64,000 bases of DNA from assembly GCA_032718865.1 (NCBI GenBank), contig JALUTQ010000005.1:1488001-1552000 (forward strand), given 5' to 3'. Position numbers and translations under genes: made by a program. The DNA comes from Tilletia caries (lineage: Eukaryota > Basidiomycota > Exobasidiomycetes > Tilletiales > Tilletiaceae). Position 1 is the stretch's first letter. The number at the start of each line of letters is the position of its first letter. Shown here in pieces: positions 47,009-58,499 of the stretch. A model generated the notes under the pieces. That model saw only the letters and a list, made by a program, of their open reading frames with translations. It was not told the origin of the DNA and ran no database searches.

Positions 47009-48129
47009 ATGGTACGTCCCATTCCTCCCTCCCCATGTTCTCATGGATGTAGCCTCTAACTTCCTCTTACTCTCTTGCCCTCTCTTTTGCGCGCGCGCGG
47101 ACGTTGGTTGGTGCTGACAGTCTACAGTCAAGCGAGGCGGCAAGATGATGTCGCTCCTGAACTACCGGCTGCGCGTCACGCTGAACGATGCCCGTCAAAT
47201 AACGGGCCAGATGCTCGCTTTTGACACCCACATGAACCTCGTCCTGGCAGATGGTGCGCTCTAACCCCCTCGCTTTTCCCCTAGGCCATAGCTGTTTTTA
47301 GGACTGACTTTCTTCCAACTCTCCTAAATCCAGCCCAAGAATTCCGCGCCTTCAAGCGTGGTAACAAGGGCAAGAAGGATGCCGATAAAGAAGCGGAGGA
47401 CGACGACGAGGATAAAGTCAAGGCGCCCGAACCTCTGCAGAAACGGACCCTGGGCCTGATTATCCTCCGCGGCGAGACGGTCGTCAGCATTAGTGTAGAT
47501 GGGCCCCCGCCGGAGGACAAGTCAGCCGCGTCACAGGTAAGCCACCAATCTTGAAAAAAAAATCTTGGTAAACCTGTGTAAATCTTGTTCGCTCACCGAT
47601 TTCCCCTTCCCTTCCTTCCTTGGCTGTCTTCAGCTCGCTCCCGGACCAGGACGCGGAATGCCGGCAGGACGAGGCATGGGTATGGCCGGCATGGGCCCGC
47701 CCGGCGGCATCCCCCCACCCTCCATGGCCGCCCGGCCCATGTCCTACGGCGGCCCCGGCCCCGGCGGCCCCCCACCGGGCATGGGGCCCCCACCCGGCAT
47801 GGGTCCGCCGCCAGGTATGGGTCCCGCACCGGGGATGGGCCCGCCGCCGGGTGGGATGCCTCCGCCGGGTTTCGGACGGGGTGGGATGCCCCCGCCTGGG
47901 TTCCGACCTGGGGGGATTCCGCCGCCTGGGTTTGGAGGTGGTCCGCCGGGAATGGGAGGTCCGCCGCCTGGGTTTGGGGCTCCGCAGGGTCCGCCTGGCT
48001 TCCGGCCTCCACCACCGGGGTGAGTTTCATTTGGTCATTTCGAGGGTCGTGTTGCGAGCAGGTGTGTTACTGATCACGCTTTTATCTTCTCGCAGCTTTG
48101 GAGGGATCCCCCCGCGACCACCACAGTGA
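47009..48129 (+). CDS. SMB1: Sm protein B (spliceosomal snRNP core)
   Basis: SmB is part of the heptameric ring on U1, U2, U4 and U5 snRNAs. Exons: 47009-47011 (ATG only), 47121-47253, 47334-47536, 47634-48019, 48096-48129. The Sm1 motif reads LLNYRLRVTLNDARQITGQM with LAFDTHMNLVLADA, and Sm2 is TLGLIILRGETVVSISVDGP. A Lys/Asp-rich stretch (NKGKKDADKEAEDDDED) lies between the motifs, as in other SmB proteins. The C-terminal tail is Pro/Gly/Met-rich with PPGMGP repeats, the hallmark of SmB/N. The stop follows PPRPPQ. The gene is divergent from the DDT/WHIM gene with the tRNA between them. Confidence 0.94.
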
Positions 48130-48674
48130 GAATGCCCTCACGGCATCAAACGATCCCAAGCCGAACTCTCTCTACCAAAACTTCTCTTTCTCGCATCCAG
48201 CTTTTCGCTTCGTCAACCTCAAAATCCAACCTTGCATGCTGGCCGAATGGGGCTCAAAAACCGCAAACGACCAGTTACAAGATATCTTGCTGGAGAAGCA
48301 AGTCGTTTCGTTTTTCATTCAGGATTCGTGGGGTGGATGCGGTGCGGGAGCGAGGGAAGAACTGGGAAAGGCGTGAGCGGAGAGGAGATAACGAGCAAAG
48401 GCGGGAGAAGAGCTTAGGCGCGACTAAAAAGTAGAAGGGAGCATTTGCCACCGATCCTCACGCGATTGTTCTGCTTTTTGATGGCGAACTGCACACTGCA
48501 TCCGATGTTCTAGAAATACGTTTCTGATTTTGACCTAGCTCTCCATTCCTTCCGAACATTTAGCTGAGAAGAAGAGGGGGAACAGGGTGGGTTGGGCTAT
48601 GTATGAGCGGTGGGGACGTGGGTGCATTGAGAAAGTGTAGGCAAAGTAGAGCGAAATGTCAAACCCCCAACAAC
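48130..48674. other. 3' UTR region between convergent SmB and MDH genes
   Basis: A 545-bp convergent intergenic region. No gene is supported; it should hold both 3' UTRs. Confidence 0.5.
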
Positions 48675-50067
48675 TTAAGGGTTGGCAGAGGCCCACTCAA
48701 CACCCTTCGCAATGTCCTTCTTCAGCTGTGGGATAGCCTCCTCGAGCAGCTTCTTCTCCTCAGCCGAGGTCTCGCCGAGGCCGTGGATCTTCTCGACACC
48801 GTTGGGGCCGAGCTCGACGCGGGACGCGAAGAACTCGGGAAGGTCCTTGTCGGACTGCTGGACGTAGGTGCACTCGACGACACCCTTCTCGCCGTTCAGG
48901 GCGCGGATGAGGCTGGGCAAGGGAAATACGAGGAGGGGAAGTGTCAGCGCCAATATGGTAAGTTTTCCAGATGAGAGGCGCGTGTTCCGGTGAAAGGGGA
49001 AAAAGGGAAACTCACTTTCCGCTGAAGACAGCGGCAGCGTACGCCATGGAGAGCGTAGCGGACCCTGCGCCATCCTTAGCCTTGACGACCTCATCACCAC
49101 CAAACTGGATGCGGTGTACGAGCTTCTCGTACTGCTCGCCGGCCGAGACAGAGGAGCCCTGTGCGACCTGGGAGAGGAGGGGCACAATGGTGACGCCGGA
49201 GTGGCCACCGACGACGGGCACGTTCACCTCGGCGGGCTTGACGTTGGCGATGCCGGAGAGGAAGGTGGAGGCGCGGGTGACGTCCAGGGTGGTAACACCG
49301 AACAGACTGTTACGAGGATATGGCAGGTGATGAGCATATTTGTAATTTATGACGCGTCAGGGCCGCTAGAAGAAGGCGGAGAGGGGAAAACTCACCGCTT
49401 GGGGTCGTAGACACCGGCCTTCTTGAAGACCTCGGCGACGATGGGCACGGTGGAGTTGACGGGGTTGGAGATGACGAGGAGGTGTGCCTTGGGGGCAACC
49501 TTGGCGGCGGCCTTGGCGAGGTCACGAACGATGGACGCGTTGGTCTGTATGATTCGCGTTTACAGATCAGTCACTTATGATCTCGCCTAAACTCGGTGTG
49601 GGGAAAGAAGAAACTCACGTTGAAGAGGTCGTCACGGGTCATTCCGGGCTTACGGGGCACACCGGCGGGGATGACGATGATCTCGACGTCCTTGAGAGCA
49701 GCCTCGAGGCCGCCCTCGGGTCCATCGGGGGAGAAACCGGTGACTTTGGCGGGGGTGTTGACGTGTCCGACATCGGCAGCGACACCGGGGGCGAGACGGA
49801 TGTCGTACAGACGGAGGTCAGTGACCTGGGTGTCCTGCTTGAGGAGGAGGGCGAGCTGTGGTAGCGAAGGGAAGGCAGAGGTGTCCTCAGTCAGTCTGTA
49901 TGGGCGTGAGGATGAATCGAGGGTTAAGAACTCACAGGCTGACCGATGCCACCGGCAGCACCGAGGACGGCGACCTTCCGGTTTGCGGCTGCGCTGGAGG
50001 AGAAGGCGCGGGCCGAGGGCCGGAGTGCGGTGCGGAGGAGAGATGAGGCGGAGGACGCAGCGATCAT
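48675..50067 (-). CDS. MDH1: Malate dehydrogenase, mitochondrial (NAD-dependent)
   Basis: It interconverts malate and oxaloacetate with NAD in the TCA cycle. The N-terminus ([20 protein letters not shown], then [11 protein letters not shown]) is a typical mitochondrial presequence. The dinucleotide motif is [20 protein letters not shown], followed by [24 protein letters not shown] (substrate-binding arginines), [26 protein letters not shown] and the catalytic histidine in [16 protein letters not shown]. The C-terminus is [14 protein letters not shown] and ends at the TAA 48677-48675. At least four introns interrupt it. It shares a divergent 322-bp promoter with the small gene at 50390. Confidence 0.95.
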
Positions 50068-50389
50068 CGTTGGGAACAGTCTGGATTAGGAGAGCAGAGC
50101 AGAGCAGAGAGAAACGTGAAGGTGCAGGTGAACGTCGTCGCTGCTGAGGAAGGGAACTGCGAAGTGCGAAGGAACCGGTCTCTTCCGCATGTCACTCGGA
50201 GCCAGGCAGGTCACGTGCTCATCCCACGTGATCACACCAACACCAACACCAACACCAACACCAACACCAACACGCACCGCACAGACGCGACCCGCGCGAC
50301 GAACGCGACGACGATCTGATCCAGCAAGTTACATACATACATACCAAGCCATACAAACCAGTCCTGACTCCAGCCGCGACGATCAGAGA
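50068..50389. promoter_or_regulatory. Divergent MDH / small membrane protein promoter with (CACCAA)n tract
   Basis: A microsatellite of about six CACCAA units runs from 50235 to 50273. Two CACGTG-type E-boxes (50213-50218 and 50226-50231) lie just before it, possible bHLH sites. The rest shows no feature. Confidence 0.5.
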
Positions 50390-50731
50390 ATGCCTCCCAT
50401 GCCGGCGGGGATGCGGCCCTCGAATCCGATCGCACTCCAGCGCTGGTCCACGCAGACCCTCATCCTGCTCTCCTCCTCGGTCGGTCTGACGGTGAGCTGG
50501 ACCCCGCTTCCCCCACCCTTTGAGCTATCTTTTTGCCAGACTGAACGATTACTTCCCATCTGTGTGTAGACGTACCTGATAGGCTTCAGTTCTGGGTACA
50601 GCACAGGCGTGAAGAAGGCTGCCGAGGCTGCTGGTCTTCCTCCTCCTCCGACAGCAGTCGGTCTGGGCGTCGCTCCACCGCCTCAGTTCGTGGCGGAAAC
50701 CTCTGGACCAGCAAGCCCAGCGCAATCGTAA
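50390..50731 (+). CDS. Small single-pass membrane protein of unknown function
   Basis: Exons 50390-50491 and 50570-50731 encode about 87 residues. A Pro/Met-rich start (MPPMPAGMRPSNP) leads into a hydrophobic segment TLILLSSSVGLTTYLIGFSS that crosses the splice, then GVKKAAEAAG and a Pro/Ser-rich tail ending in SPAQS. The size and layout would fit a small organellar membrane protein, and the divergent MDH gene is mitochondrial, but that is only context. The intron has a GTGAGC donor and GTGTAG acceptor. Confidence 0.6.
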
Positions 50732-50984
50732 TCCGTAGCTTCTCTCTCTCTCTCTCTCCCTCGTAGACGCTTCCTCCCTCGTTGAATGATTTGCATCGCG
50801 TTGAACTTCCAATGTCGCGCTCGGAGCCTTTAATTTTTGGGCCAGCCCGATCTCGGGTCGTATGATCACAAGAAATGATCGCGGAGTCCACTATAAGAAG
50901 GTTCGCACTTCGCAGCTTGAAGCCCGGGTCTCCCACTCTCCCACTCTCCCACTCAGTCCCTCAATAGCAAGGAGTGCGAGCGCG

Positions 50985-52010
50985 ATGAGCAAGGCACTGG
51001 CAGCAGCAGCAGCGGCCGCGGAAGCTGCACAGCAAGCAGCGCGCGAAGCAATGGAGGATCTCGCAAAACAGCCGCGTGCGTATGAGCCCATCTCAACCTC
51101 AACCTCAACCTCAGCAAGCCAGCTAATCCCCCTCTTCTTCTCCATAACAGAACGCGAGATCGACTTCTCCACCTTCTCAGACGAGGCACTCCATGCCTAT
51201 GTCACGCATTACAAACTCGCACGTCATTTTCCGCCGCGATCCCTCCTCAACTCCGCCATGCAGTCCTCGGGCGTCCCCCCAGCCGCCTCGGATTCCTCCC
51301 ATAATGGCGCCGACGATGACGACGACGAGGCGGACGACGGCGAGCAGGGGGACGACAACGACGAGGACGCAGGAGAACCAAGCGATGGCGGAGAAGAGGA
51401 CGACGATAATGACGGGAACCGACCTCGCAAGCGCAGGAGACGACTCCGCAGCACAGCAGTAGCAGGCGAATCAGAAGCAGACAAGAACAGCTCCCTCATC
51501 TCTACAGCCCACATCCTTCCCAACGGCGGTATCGGCATCGGCGGCGGAACGACGCGCAAACGCGCCGCAGCCGTAGCAGCCGCAGCAGGCATCACCGCCT
51601 CCTCCCTCACCGGCGCCAGCGCGGGCCCTTCCTCCAGCACCGCTCCCTCCACTTCTGCACACAACGGGAATGGACACGGAAATGGACATGGGAATGGAAA
51701 TGAGGACGAGCTCGACGCGGACGAAGCGGCCGCGCTGGACGAGCTCGCGGACGTACACGCCGCACGCGCGTACCTCAGCCGGGCGGTCCAGCGGCATTTT
51801 GCGAGTTTGCCCGCGCCGAAAGAGGGCGAGGTTGTCGTTGGCTTTTTGTACCGCGCCAAGATACGGGGTGAGTTTTCTTCTTTTACCCAGTCTTCTCGTT
51901 AAACGTGGGCGCGCATGGCGCCTTGGTGCTGATTTGTCTTTTTGGGATGGTAATTCGCAGACAAGGTCCTCAAGATTGCGGACTATACGCCGCCGGCCCA
52001 CCTGGCGTGA
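50985..52010 (+). CDS. SAP30-like Sin3-binding protein (histone deacetylase complex)
   Basis: Exons 50985-51075, 51151-51867 and 51961-52010. The Ala-rich N-terminus leads into EIDFSTFSDEALHAYVTHYK, which resembles the start of the SAP30 Sin3-binding domain. A large insert follows: acidic DDDDEADDGEQGDDNDEDAG, a basic patch RPRKRRRRLR, and a Gly/Ala/Ser-rich part. The domain then seems to resume with AARAYLSRAVQRHFASLPAP, VVVGFLYRAKIRDKVLKI and ends soon after. So the domain would be split by an insert of about 190 residues. The SAP30 call rests on these two short matches; the splices fit well. Confidence 0.62.
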
Positions 52011-52156
52011 CTGTATGCACCTCCTGCCATTTCTCTCTCTGTATTTGTGACTTGCTTGGAACGCTGTTCATATATTTGAGTGTGATGGGATTACAAGTAC
52101 AACAAGGGAGAATTGAGAACAGCAGCAGCTCAGACGGCGGCGGGGGGAATAATGCA

Positions 52157-53197
52157 TCACTTCCTCTGCTTCTTCGAACTCGATCCACCACTCTTCTTGG
52201 CCCCGCCGTCCTTCTTGCGCTTCTGACCTGCGGACCAAGAGCCGCGGGCGTCCTGGAGCTCGGAGAACTTCCGGGTCGCGTACTCCTTTGCGGTGTCGTC
52301 TCGGAGGAGCTCTTCGACGACGGAGCCCTTGGTGCGGGAGCGTTGGGCGCGGCCGAGGTTCTGGGATGGAGCGAATTCGTCGGGTAGGATCGTTCCAATC
52401 TATGTACAGGGAGAGGATGAGATCAGCGTTAGGGCTTCTTCAGAAGGAGAGAAAAAAAATGCGAGACTCACCTGGGCAAACTCTGGCAGGGCCAATGCGC
52501 GATCTCCCTTCGCTCCTCGATAGAAGCGTTTGGGATCAAGCGCGTTCCTCAGCCGGATCGCCTGGACCTCCCTTGCAATCTCCGCCGAGGTCTTGGACCG
52601 CGCATCAGCCGCCACAGTCGCATTCTTGTGTCCCGCAGTGAGCGCGCGGGCTCGTTGGGCCGGTGTGAGGTTCTCCTCCTTCGCCGATGGAGTGTTGGAG
52701 GTGGAGAGGGGGATGAGGCGGGGCAGGCCGTACCACGCGTCTCCGGCGGTAGCAGCGCGTGTGTCCCTTGAGATTTTCTTGCGGGCGCGTTGGGAGAGGG
52801 CGGTGTCGCCTGTGCTTGCGCCCGCTGCGACGTGGTCGAAGGCTTGGTCGGCTGCGTGCTGTGCGGTTGTGATGGCTGTGGAGTGTGTGAGGTTTGCCTT
52901 TGCTGTCTGTTGCCAGTCGTCCTTTGAGGAGCGTTCTTTTGCTATTCTTGCTGCTGCGGACTCGAACTCGTCCCCCTCATCCTCATCCCCGTCCTCATCG
53001 TCGTTGGGATCGGCGAGAGCGATGTGGTCGTGCTGTTCGTCGGCTGCGAATGGATTGCTGGATTGCGCTGTTGTTGTTGCTGCTGCTGCTGCTGTGTGTG
53101 CCTGTACTGACGCAGTGAGGAGCGCCGCGAGTTCCGGGTCGTCTGCGAAGGGGAGCGCGGGTGTCATCGTTGAGGCTGAGCTCGCCATCGCTGCCAT
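52157..53197 (-). CDS. FCF2: rRNA-processing protein FCF2
   Basis: FCF2 acts in the small-subunit processome at the early cleavages of pre-rRNA. The N-terminal part is acidic (NDDEDGDEDEGDEFE). The Fcf2 domain begins at DAWYGLPRLIPL and includes AIRLRNALDPKRFYRGAKGD. After the intron (52471-52400) it continues with IGTILPDEFA and SVVEELLRDDTAKEYATRKF. The tail is Lys/Ser-rich (KKSGGSSSKKQRK), fitting a nucleolar protein. The start at 53197 (MAAMASSAST) has a second in-frame ATG at 53188. It is divergent from SAS10 with only 169 bp between the start codons. Confidence 0.88.
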
Positions 53198-53366
53198 CGC
53201 CGTTGCTGTCAGTCAGAAGAGTGCGAACTGCGAAGGTGGTGGACGAGATCAAGCGAAAAAAATAATCCAAAAAGAAAGTATTTTCGCTGGTTAAATGCGC
53301 TTCCCACTCCCCAAGTGAAATTTTTTGAGAGAAGGCTTTCCTGGACGACAGCGACAGCGGAACACA
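53198..53366. promoter_or_regulatory. 169-bp divergent promoter of FCF2 and SAS10 with RRPE-like motif
   Basis: Two ribosome-biogenesis genes share this short space. The site TGAAATTTTTT (53316-53326) resembles the rRNA-processing element (RRPE, a TGAAAAATTTT-type box) found before such genes in yeast. An A-rich run lies at 53258-53267. The match is by eye only. Confidence 0.5.
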
Positions 53367-56026
53367 ATGGCACGCGGTCGAGGAAGAAACAGCGGCGGCA
53401 GTGGGAGAGGGCGAGGGCGAGGCAGCGGGGATGGCCCCACGTGGCAGACCGCAGACGACATCCCCATGGACGACCAGGACGAGTTCCTCGCCAACCGGGA
53501 CCACATCACCTTCGCAGCAGACACTCCACAGACACGCGCCCAGCAGCAGCAGCAGTCCATCGAAGACCACGACAACGCAGCACGTGAGTATTCTCCTATC
53601 CCTGCTAACATCCACTGCAGTCCCACTGACAGCTTCTTCCCCACACAGACGAGGTGTTCCGCCTCCAGCACGATGATGAGGACGACAATGACGAACTCGA
53701 AGATAATGACGACGACGACGACGACGGCGACATCGAAGACAGTCCACCACCGCCCACCCGCGCACAGAAGAAAAAGGCAACCAAGAAGGCCCTAGCAGCA
53801 GCACAAGCAGCAGCAGCAGCAGCAGCCACCTCCGACCAGGACGACTCCGACACCGATTCCGACGCCTCCACCTCCGACCGCGCCCACTTCGGCCGTTCCA
53901 AACGCGCCTACTACGCCTCCAAAAATGCTCTCGACTCCGCATCCGACGCAGCGGGATCCGACGGCGCCACCACGGATGAAGAGAACGAGCTCTCGCCCGA
54001 ACAGCGCCGGCAGATGGAACTGCGCGAGGTTCGTAAGATGGCCACCGCCTCGAGGAAGGGTATGGTCGAGCGTGATTTTGGTCTTGAGGATGAGATCGAG
54101 CTCGCTGCAGCTGCTTCTCATGGTGGCGCTTCTGCCTCGGCGTCGCGGAAGACGGCGGAGCAGAGGGCCAGGGAGCGCAGGAGAGCGGCTTTGCTGGGAG
54201 AGCAAGACGCGTCTTTGCCTCAGGATGGCACATCCTCCAACGCGGCTGTCAACGACAACAACGTTCTTGTCGCGCTTCCCACCGATCCGGAGACGATTGC
54301 GGCCATGCTTCGCGATTTGCACGCCAAGGATGCCCTTACGCTAGCCCTTGCTGGCGAATTTGCGGATAGCGTGCATGAGTGGAATGTTCTTGAGCAGGGC
54401 ATGGAGAAGTGAGTACCAACTTTCTTCCTGCTCTTTTTCTTCGGACTGCGTTCATATGCTGATTCCTTCTATCTGCTATTACAGAGCCGCTGCAGAGCTT
54501 CCCCATGATCACCCTTCCTTCTCTCTGATGCACATCTACCAACAGACCTTCCTCACATACCTCACCACACTCACCTTCTACTTCTACCTCCGCACATCGC
54601 CAGCCTACTCCCCTTCCCCCTCCAATCCAGCAGCAGCGTCTGCCACCCTCCAGAAGCTCCGCCAGCATCCCGTCATCGCTCGCCTGACCGAGCTCAAAGA
54701 GGCCCTCGCCAACATGGAGGATCTCGGATTCCGCGTCGACCAGGCTGGATCGGACGAAGACGAGGACTCCGAGGATGAACTCGCTCCGATCTTCCGGGGC
54801 GAGGACGGCGACTCGACGTTCGACCTGGGCGAGCTGGAAGATGGTGAACTGGATGATCTCCTAGCGGACGAGAAGGAGAACTGGGCCTTGAGCGTGCTCG
54901 AGGATCCTCCCTCTGTACTTGCCCACCCCGTCACGTCGCCCAAGCCGAAGAGCAAGAAGTCGAAGAAGGCCGCCGCCGCAGCCGCGGCCGCTGTCGCACC
55001 AAAGAAAGCGAAGAAGCAAGAACTCATCCGCGGTCCGCTGGCCGAGCTCGACGACTTGGTACTATCCGACGCGTCTGCCCCCGCTTCTACCAAACGCAAG
55101 ACGGGCGGCAACAAGAAGGCCCTCACTTTGACGGACGCCGAGGCTGCCGAAGCTTTGGGAGAACTCACCTCCCTCTCCGCAGCGGAGAAGGCGGAGAAAC
55201 AGGCGCGCAAACGATCGCTCCGCTTCTACACGGGACAGATCGCCTCGCGGGATCCATACGCGCCTTCGTCCTCCTCCGGCATGGCCTCTGGTGGCGGTGG
55301 GAAAGGAAAAGGGGCTCAGTCCGGCGACGCGGACATTCCGTATACCGATCGGGACCGGAGGCGGAGAGCGGTCGAGGCTGCTGCGGAGGCGAAGCGGGCG
55401 AGGGCGAATGGGTTCGTGCCCGGTGCGGGGGATGTCTCGCTTGGCGGCAATGAGGGCTGGGCGGAGGCGGACGATCGGGCGTGGAGGGACGTCATGGGTT
55501 CCGAGGGAGGTTCTCGGCCTGGACTGGTTGGAGATGGGATGGACCTCGATGACGGGGGTGAAGAGGGTGGGGATGATGCGGCGGACTACTACGATCTGGT
55601 TGCCACGGCCAAGCACAGTCAGAAGAAGCAGAAGAAGAACACGTATGATGAGGCTCGGTTGGAGGAGAGGTACGTCTTTTTCTCTTTCCCCCACTCACAC
55701 CTCGCTATGCTTGCGCATTTACTGACCATCCTTCCTCATCCTTTCCTCAAACCACAAAAAGATACCAACCCGACGACACCCTCGCCGAAGGCGAGCACCG
55801 CACCCTGAACCGCACCATCGAGAAGAACCGCGGCCTGACGCCGCACCGACCGAAGACGGTGCGCAACCCGCGTGTGAAGAAGAGGCTCAAGTACGAGAGT
55901 GCGAAGAAGAAGTTGAGCAGCAGTCGGCCGGTGTATAAGGGCGGGCAGAGCAGCTTGGAGGGTGCGTATGGGGGTGAGAAGAGTGGAATCAGTGAGGGGA
56001 TTGTCCGGAGTCGGTCTTTTAAGTGA
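53367..56026 (+). CDS. SAS10: SAS10/UTP3, small-subunit processome protein
   Basis: Sas10 works in the nucleolar SSU processome on pre-18S rRNA. Exons: 53367-53583, 53649-54408, 54485-55669, 55762-56026. An RGG-like N-terminus (MARGRGRNSGGSGRGRGRGS) precedes acidic tracts and the region RRQMELREVRKM. The Sas10/Utp3 core has KAAAELPHDHPS and LTELKEALANMEDLG. The C-terminal Sas10 domain is the best mark: YQPDDTLAEGEHRTLNRTIE, KNRGLTPHRPKTVRNPRVKK, KRLKYESAKKKL and VYKGGQSSLEG. The stop follows SRSFK. A rearranged inverted copy lies at 29023-30958 and a short piece of the last intron and exon at about 58225-58355. Confidence 0.94.
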
Positions 56027-56698
56027 GCTGGTCGGGTGGGCGGGCGAGCGGGAAGGGAAGGGAAGGAAGAGAAAGGAGGAGGCAGTGTGGGCTCCCATCG
56101 GTTTTTGTGGAGCAAGGGACCCACCTCGCTGCGGTTTCCATCCTCTGCTGTTGCTTCGCTCCTCTGCATCTGCCATCGACAAAGCACAAACGTTCGCCCT
56201 TCGATATCGAAGAGACGCAGTTTTTCACGTGCAACTTTCCTTACTTTCCTTGACCATTTCTCTTTTCCCTGCTGGCCCACGGCTCATCGTATCGGCTTAA
56301 AGAGACATCCAGTGTAGCGGCGTTGTGTCGCGGTTCTCACCACTGACTACTGACTACTGACTACTGACTGACTTGTGCTGGCGTGAACAGAAACGGAAGC
56401 CTTCCACGCGGAAACCTCACGGTTGCTGCGCCTGACGGCGGACCTCGACTGCGCACCATATCCGGACCCAATACGAGCGCTGAACGAGCGTGCTGGTGCA
56501 TGGTCTGAGCGTCTGAGCACTGACCAATCAATGACCATGCGCATGCAGCAAGAGGATAATGCCGACCCTTCCCTCTCCTGCAACCAGCGAGGCCTCTCCC
56601 TCCCAGTCTCCTCTTCCTCCAGATAGAAAGATCCAGTAACCCCAACGCGTATTTTCCCGCTCATCCCTCTTTCATTCCCGCCCCATTCCCGCCCAGAA
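56027..56698. other. Intergenic between SAS10 and the PPxY membrane protein
   Basis: The first ~180 bp is the SAS10 3' flank that was copied with the pseudocopy (match to 29023-29200). A small ACTGACT repeat lies at 56342-56371. No gene is supported. Confidence 0.5.
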
Positions 56699-57986
56699 AT
56701 GACTCCTCACTTGAACTCATCCGCTTCCGCTTCCGCATCCCCTACCCCCTCAATCTCCTCGCTCTCCGCCACAGATCGCACGCCGTCTCTCGTCTCTCCT
56801 TCCCAGGACTCGAGACCGTCAAGCGACGACGGATCGCAGTCCTCATCCCCGACCATCCCACACCCGCATTGGGAAATTCGCGGCGAGCAGTCACGGAATG
56901 TAGAGCAAGAGTTCTTCGAGTCGGGACGAGCCGCGACGACGGCAGCGCGAACGACGTCAACTTTCTACCACCCTTCTGCACCCTCCATCGCAGCCGTCGC
57001 GGTCGCTGCGACCGATCCGACAGCTGGCCGAGGAAGAGAAGGACGAGAATCGTCACCATCATCCACTCATCCCGCTTGGCCGCCGCCTCCCTTCTTCCTA
57101 CCCGTTTCCGTCGAGCCGGCCTCGCTGCAACGCTGGGTGGAGAGCCAAAATCGACGGCAGCTGCTGCGACAACATCATCCTCGATTTGCTACACCCGCTC
57201 CGCCCTATTCGCACTCGCACTCGCACTCGCCCTCTCCTTCGTACTCGGAACGTCCCGTGTCTGCTTCTGCTGCCCTGCTCGCTGAAGAACTCACTGGGGT
57301 CAGCCCACATGCTCCTGTGCATCCGCATCAAGATCAACGGCCCGCGATCAGGAGGCTGCCGTCCGAGGCCGAGCTGGCTCGATCCGAGAACACAGGCCCG
57401 GAGGCACGGGATGAACTCAACACCTGGTCCTCATCATCATCATCATCATCGTATCTCCGCACATATGAATCACAGGCTTCCAGATGGCGCCTCGTCTCCG
57501 CATGGCTTTATCGCCATCTTGTTTCTCGCCGAGGACGTACGATGGGGGGTCCCAGGCCCGACGAAGAGCGGCGTTCTTCGCTAGATCATCGGTCAGGACA
57601 AGGCTTCTCGGCAGGCAAAGATGCTGTCGAGGTTCAACAAGGACATCACGAGAAGCGCTGCTCAGAATCTGCACTACCTCCGTCGTACGAGACCGCCACT
57701 GCCGGCCCTTCGTCCCTGATGGAGTTCAGTTTGTCGGCGCCTGCTACTTCCTCCTGTCCCGCCTGGGGGATGCAAGCCAGAAGACAACGTAGAACACGCC
57801 AATATGTCCGTCTCGCCTGGGTCTGCTTCGGCTTGCTCATGTTGTCCTTGATCGTTTGTGAGTTTCTATCTTGCTTCCTCACCGGCAATGCGCGCACTCG
57901 CATGACTGATTATACTCATGCACTTCTTGTTCTCCCTCTCGACAAACAATGCAGTCCTCGCTCTCTCCTTCACATCGTCCCGCTAA
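56699..57986 (+). CDS. Ser/His-rich protein with C-terminal membrane segment and PPxY motif
   Basis: I do not recognise a family. Exons 56699-57857 and 57955-57986 encode about 396 residues. The long N-terminal part is Ser/Pro-rich and probably disordered, with His/Ser repeats (PYSHSHSHSPSPS). PPSYETATAG is a PPxY-type site that WW domains of Rsp5/Nedd4 ubiquitin ligases bind. Near the end, after a basic patch RRQRRTRQYVR, one hydrophobic segment VCFGLLMLSLIVFLALSF crosses the splice and is followed by only TSSR. So a tail-anchored membrane protein with a cytosolic PPxY is likely, which fits an Rsp5 adaptor. That role is inference. Confidence 0.6.
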
Positions 57987-58224
57987 TGACCACGAGCGTG
58001 GGGAGGGGAGATGAACGAGTGGATCCTCTTGCTCCTTGCGAGCGAAGGTGATCGACATTGCCGCCCTATCACAGGACATCAGGCACGGTCTTCCTCTTAA
58101 GGATCACTCCGTCACGTACCGCCTAGCAATCAGAGGAATAAAGCCATCGTTCTGATGAACATATGCTATGTGTGTATCATGCCTGACGCCTGACGGACTA
58201 CATCGTGTTATTTGCAAGCGCTTG

Positions 58225-58355
58225 ATAAGAGGTGCGTTTCTCTCTCTCCCTCTCCCAGAACACTGACAACCTTTCTTCATTTCCAAACCAAGATACTAAT
58301 CCGATGACACCCTTGGCGAAGGCGAGCAACGCAGCCTGAACTGCACCATTGAGTG
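58225..58355 (+). pseudogene. Short SAS10 fragment (last intron and start of last exon)
   Basis: Sequence 58293-58355 matches the first ~64 bp of SAS10 exon 4 (55760 onward) at about 85%, for example CGAAGGCGAGCA and GCACCATTGAG. The preceding ~60 bp resembles the last SAS10 intron. It ends in a stop soon after. A relic of an older duplication. Confidence 0.75.
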
Positions 58356-58499
58356 ATTAATTGTGATCTTGTTGAAAAAACGAGGTACAGCGGGGGTTCT
58401 CGAGGGATGGACACGTCAACGGGAGCAGCACCGGCGGGTCAAGCATTCAGGCGATGTCGCTGTTGGACCGCGCCCGCAGGAAGGCGGGAGGATACACGG

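Noticed and set aside
50235..50273. Telomere-like or centromere-like repeat
   Set aside because: CACCAA units are a short microsatellite between two divergent genes and do not match the fungal telomere TTAGGG.
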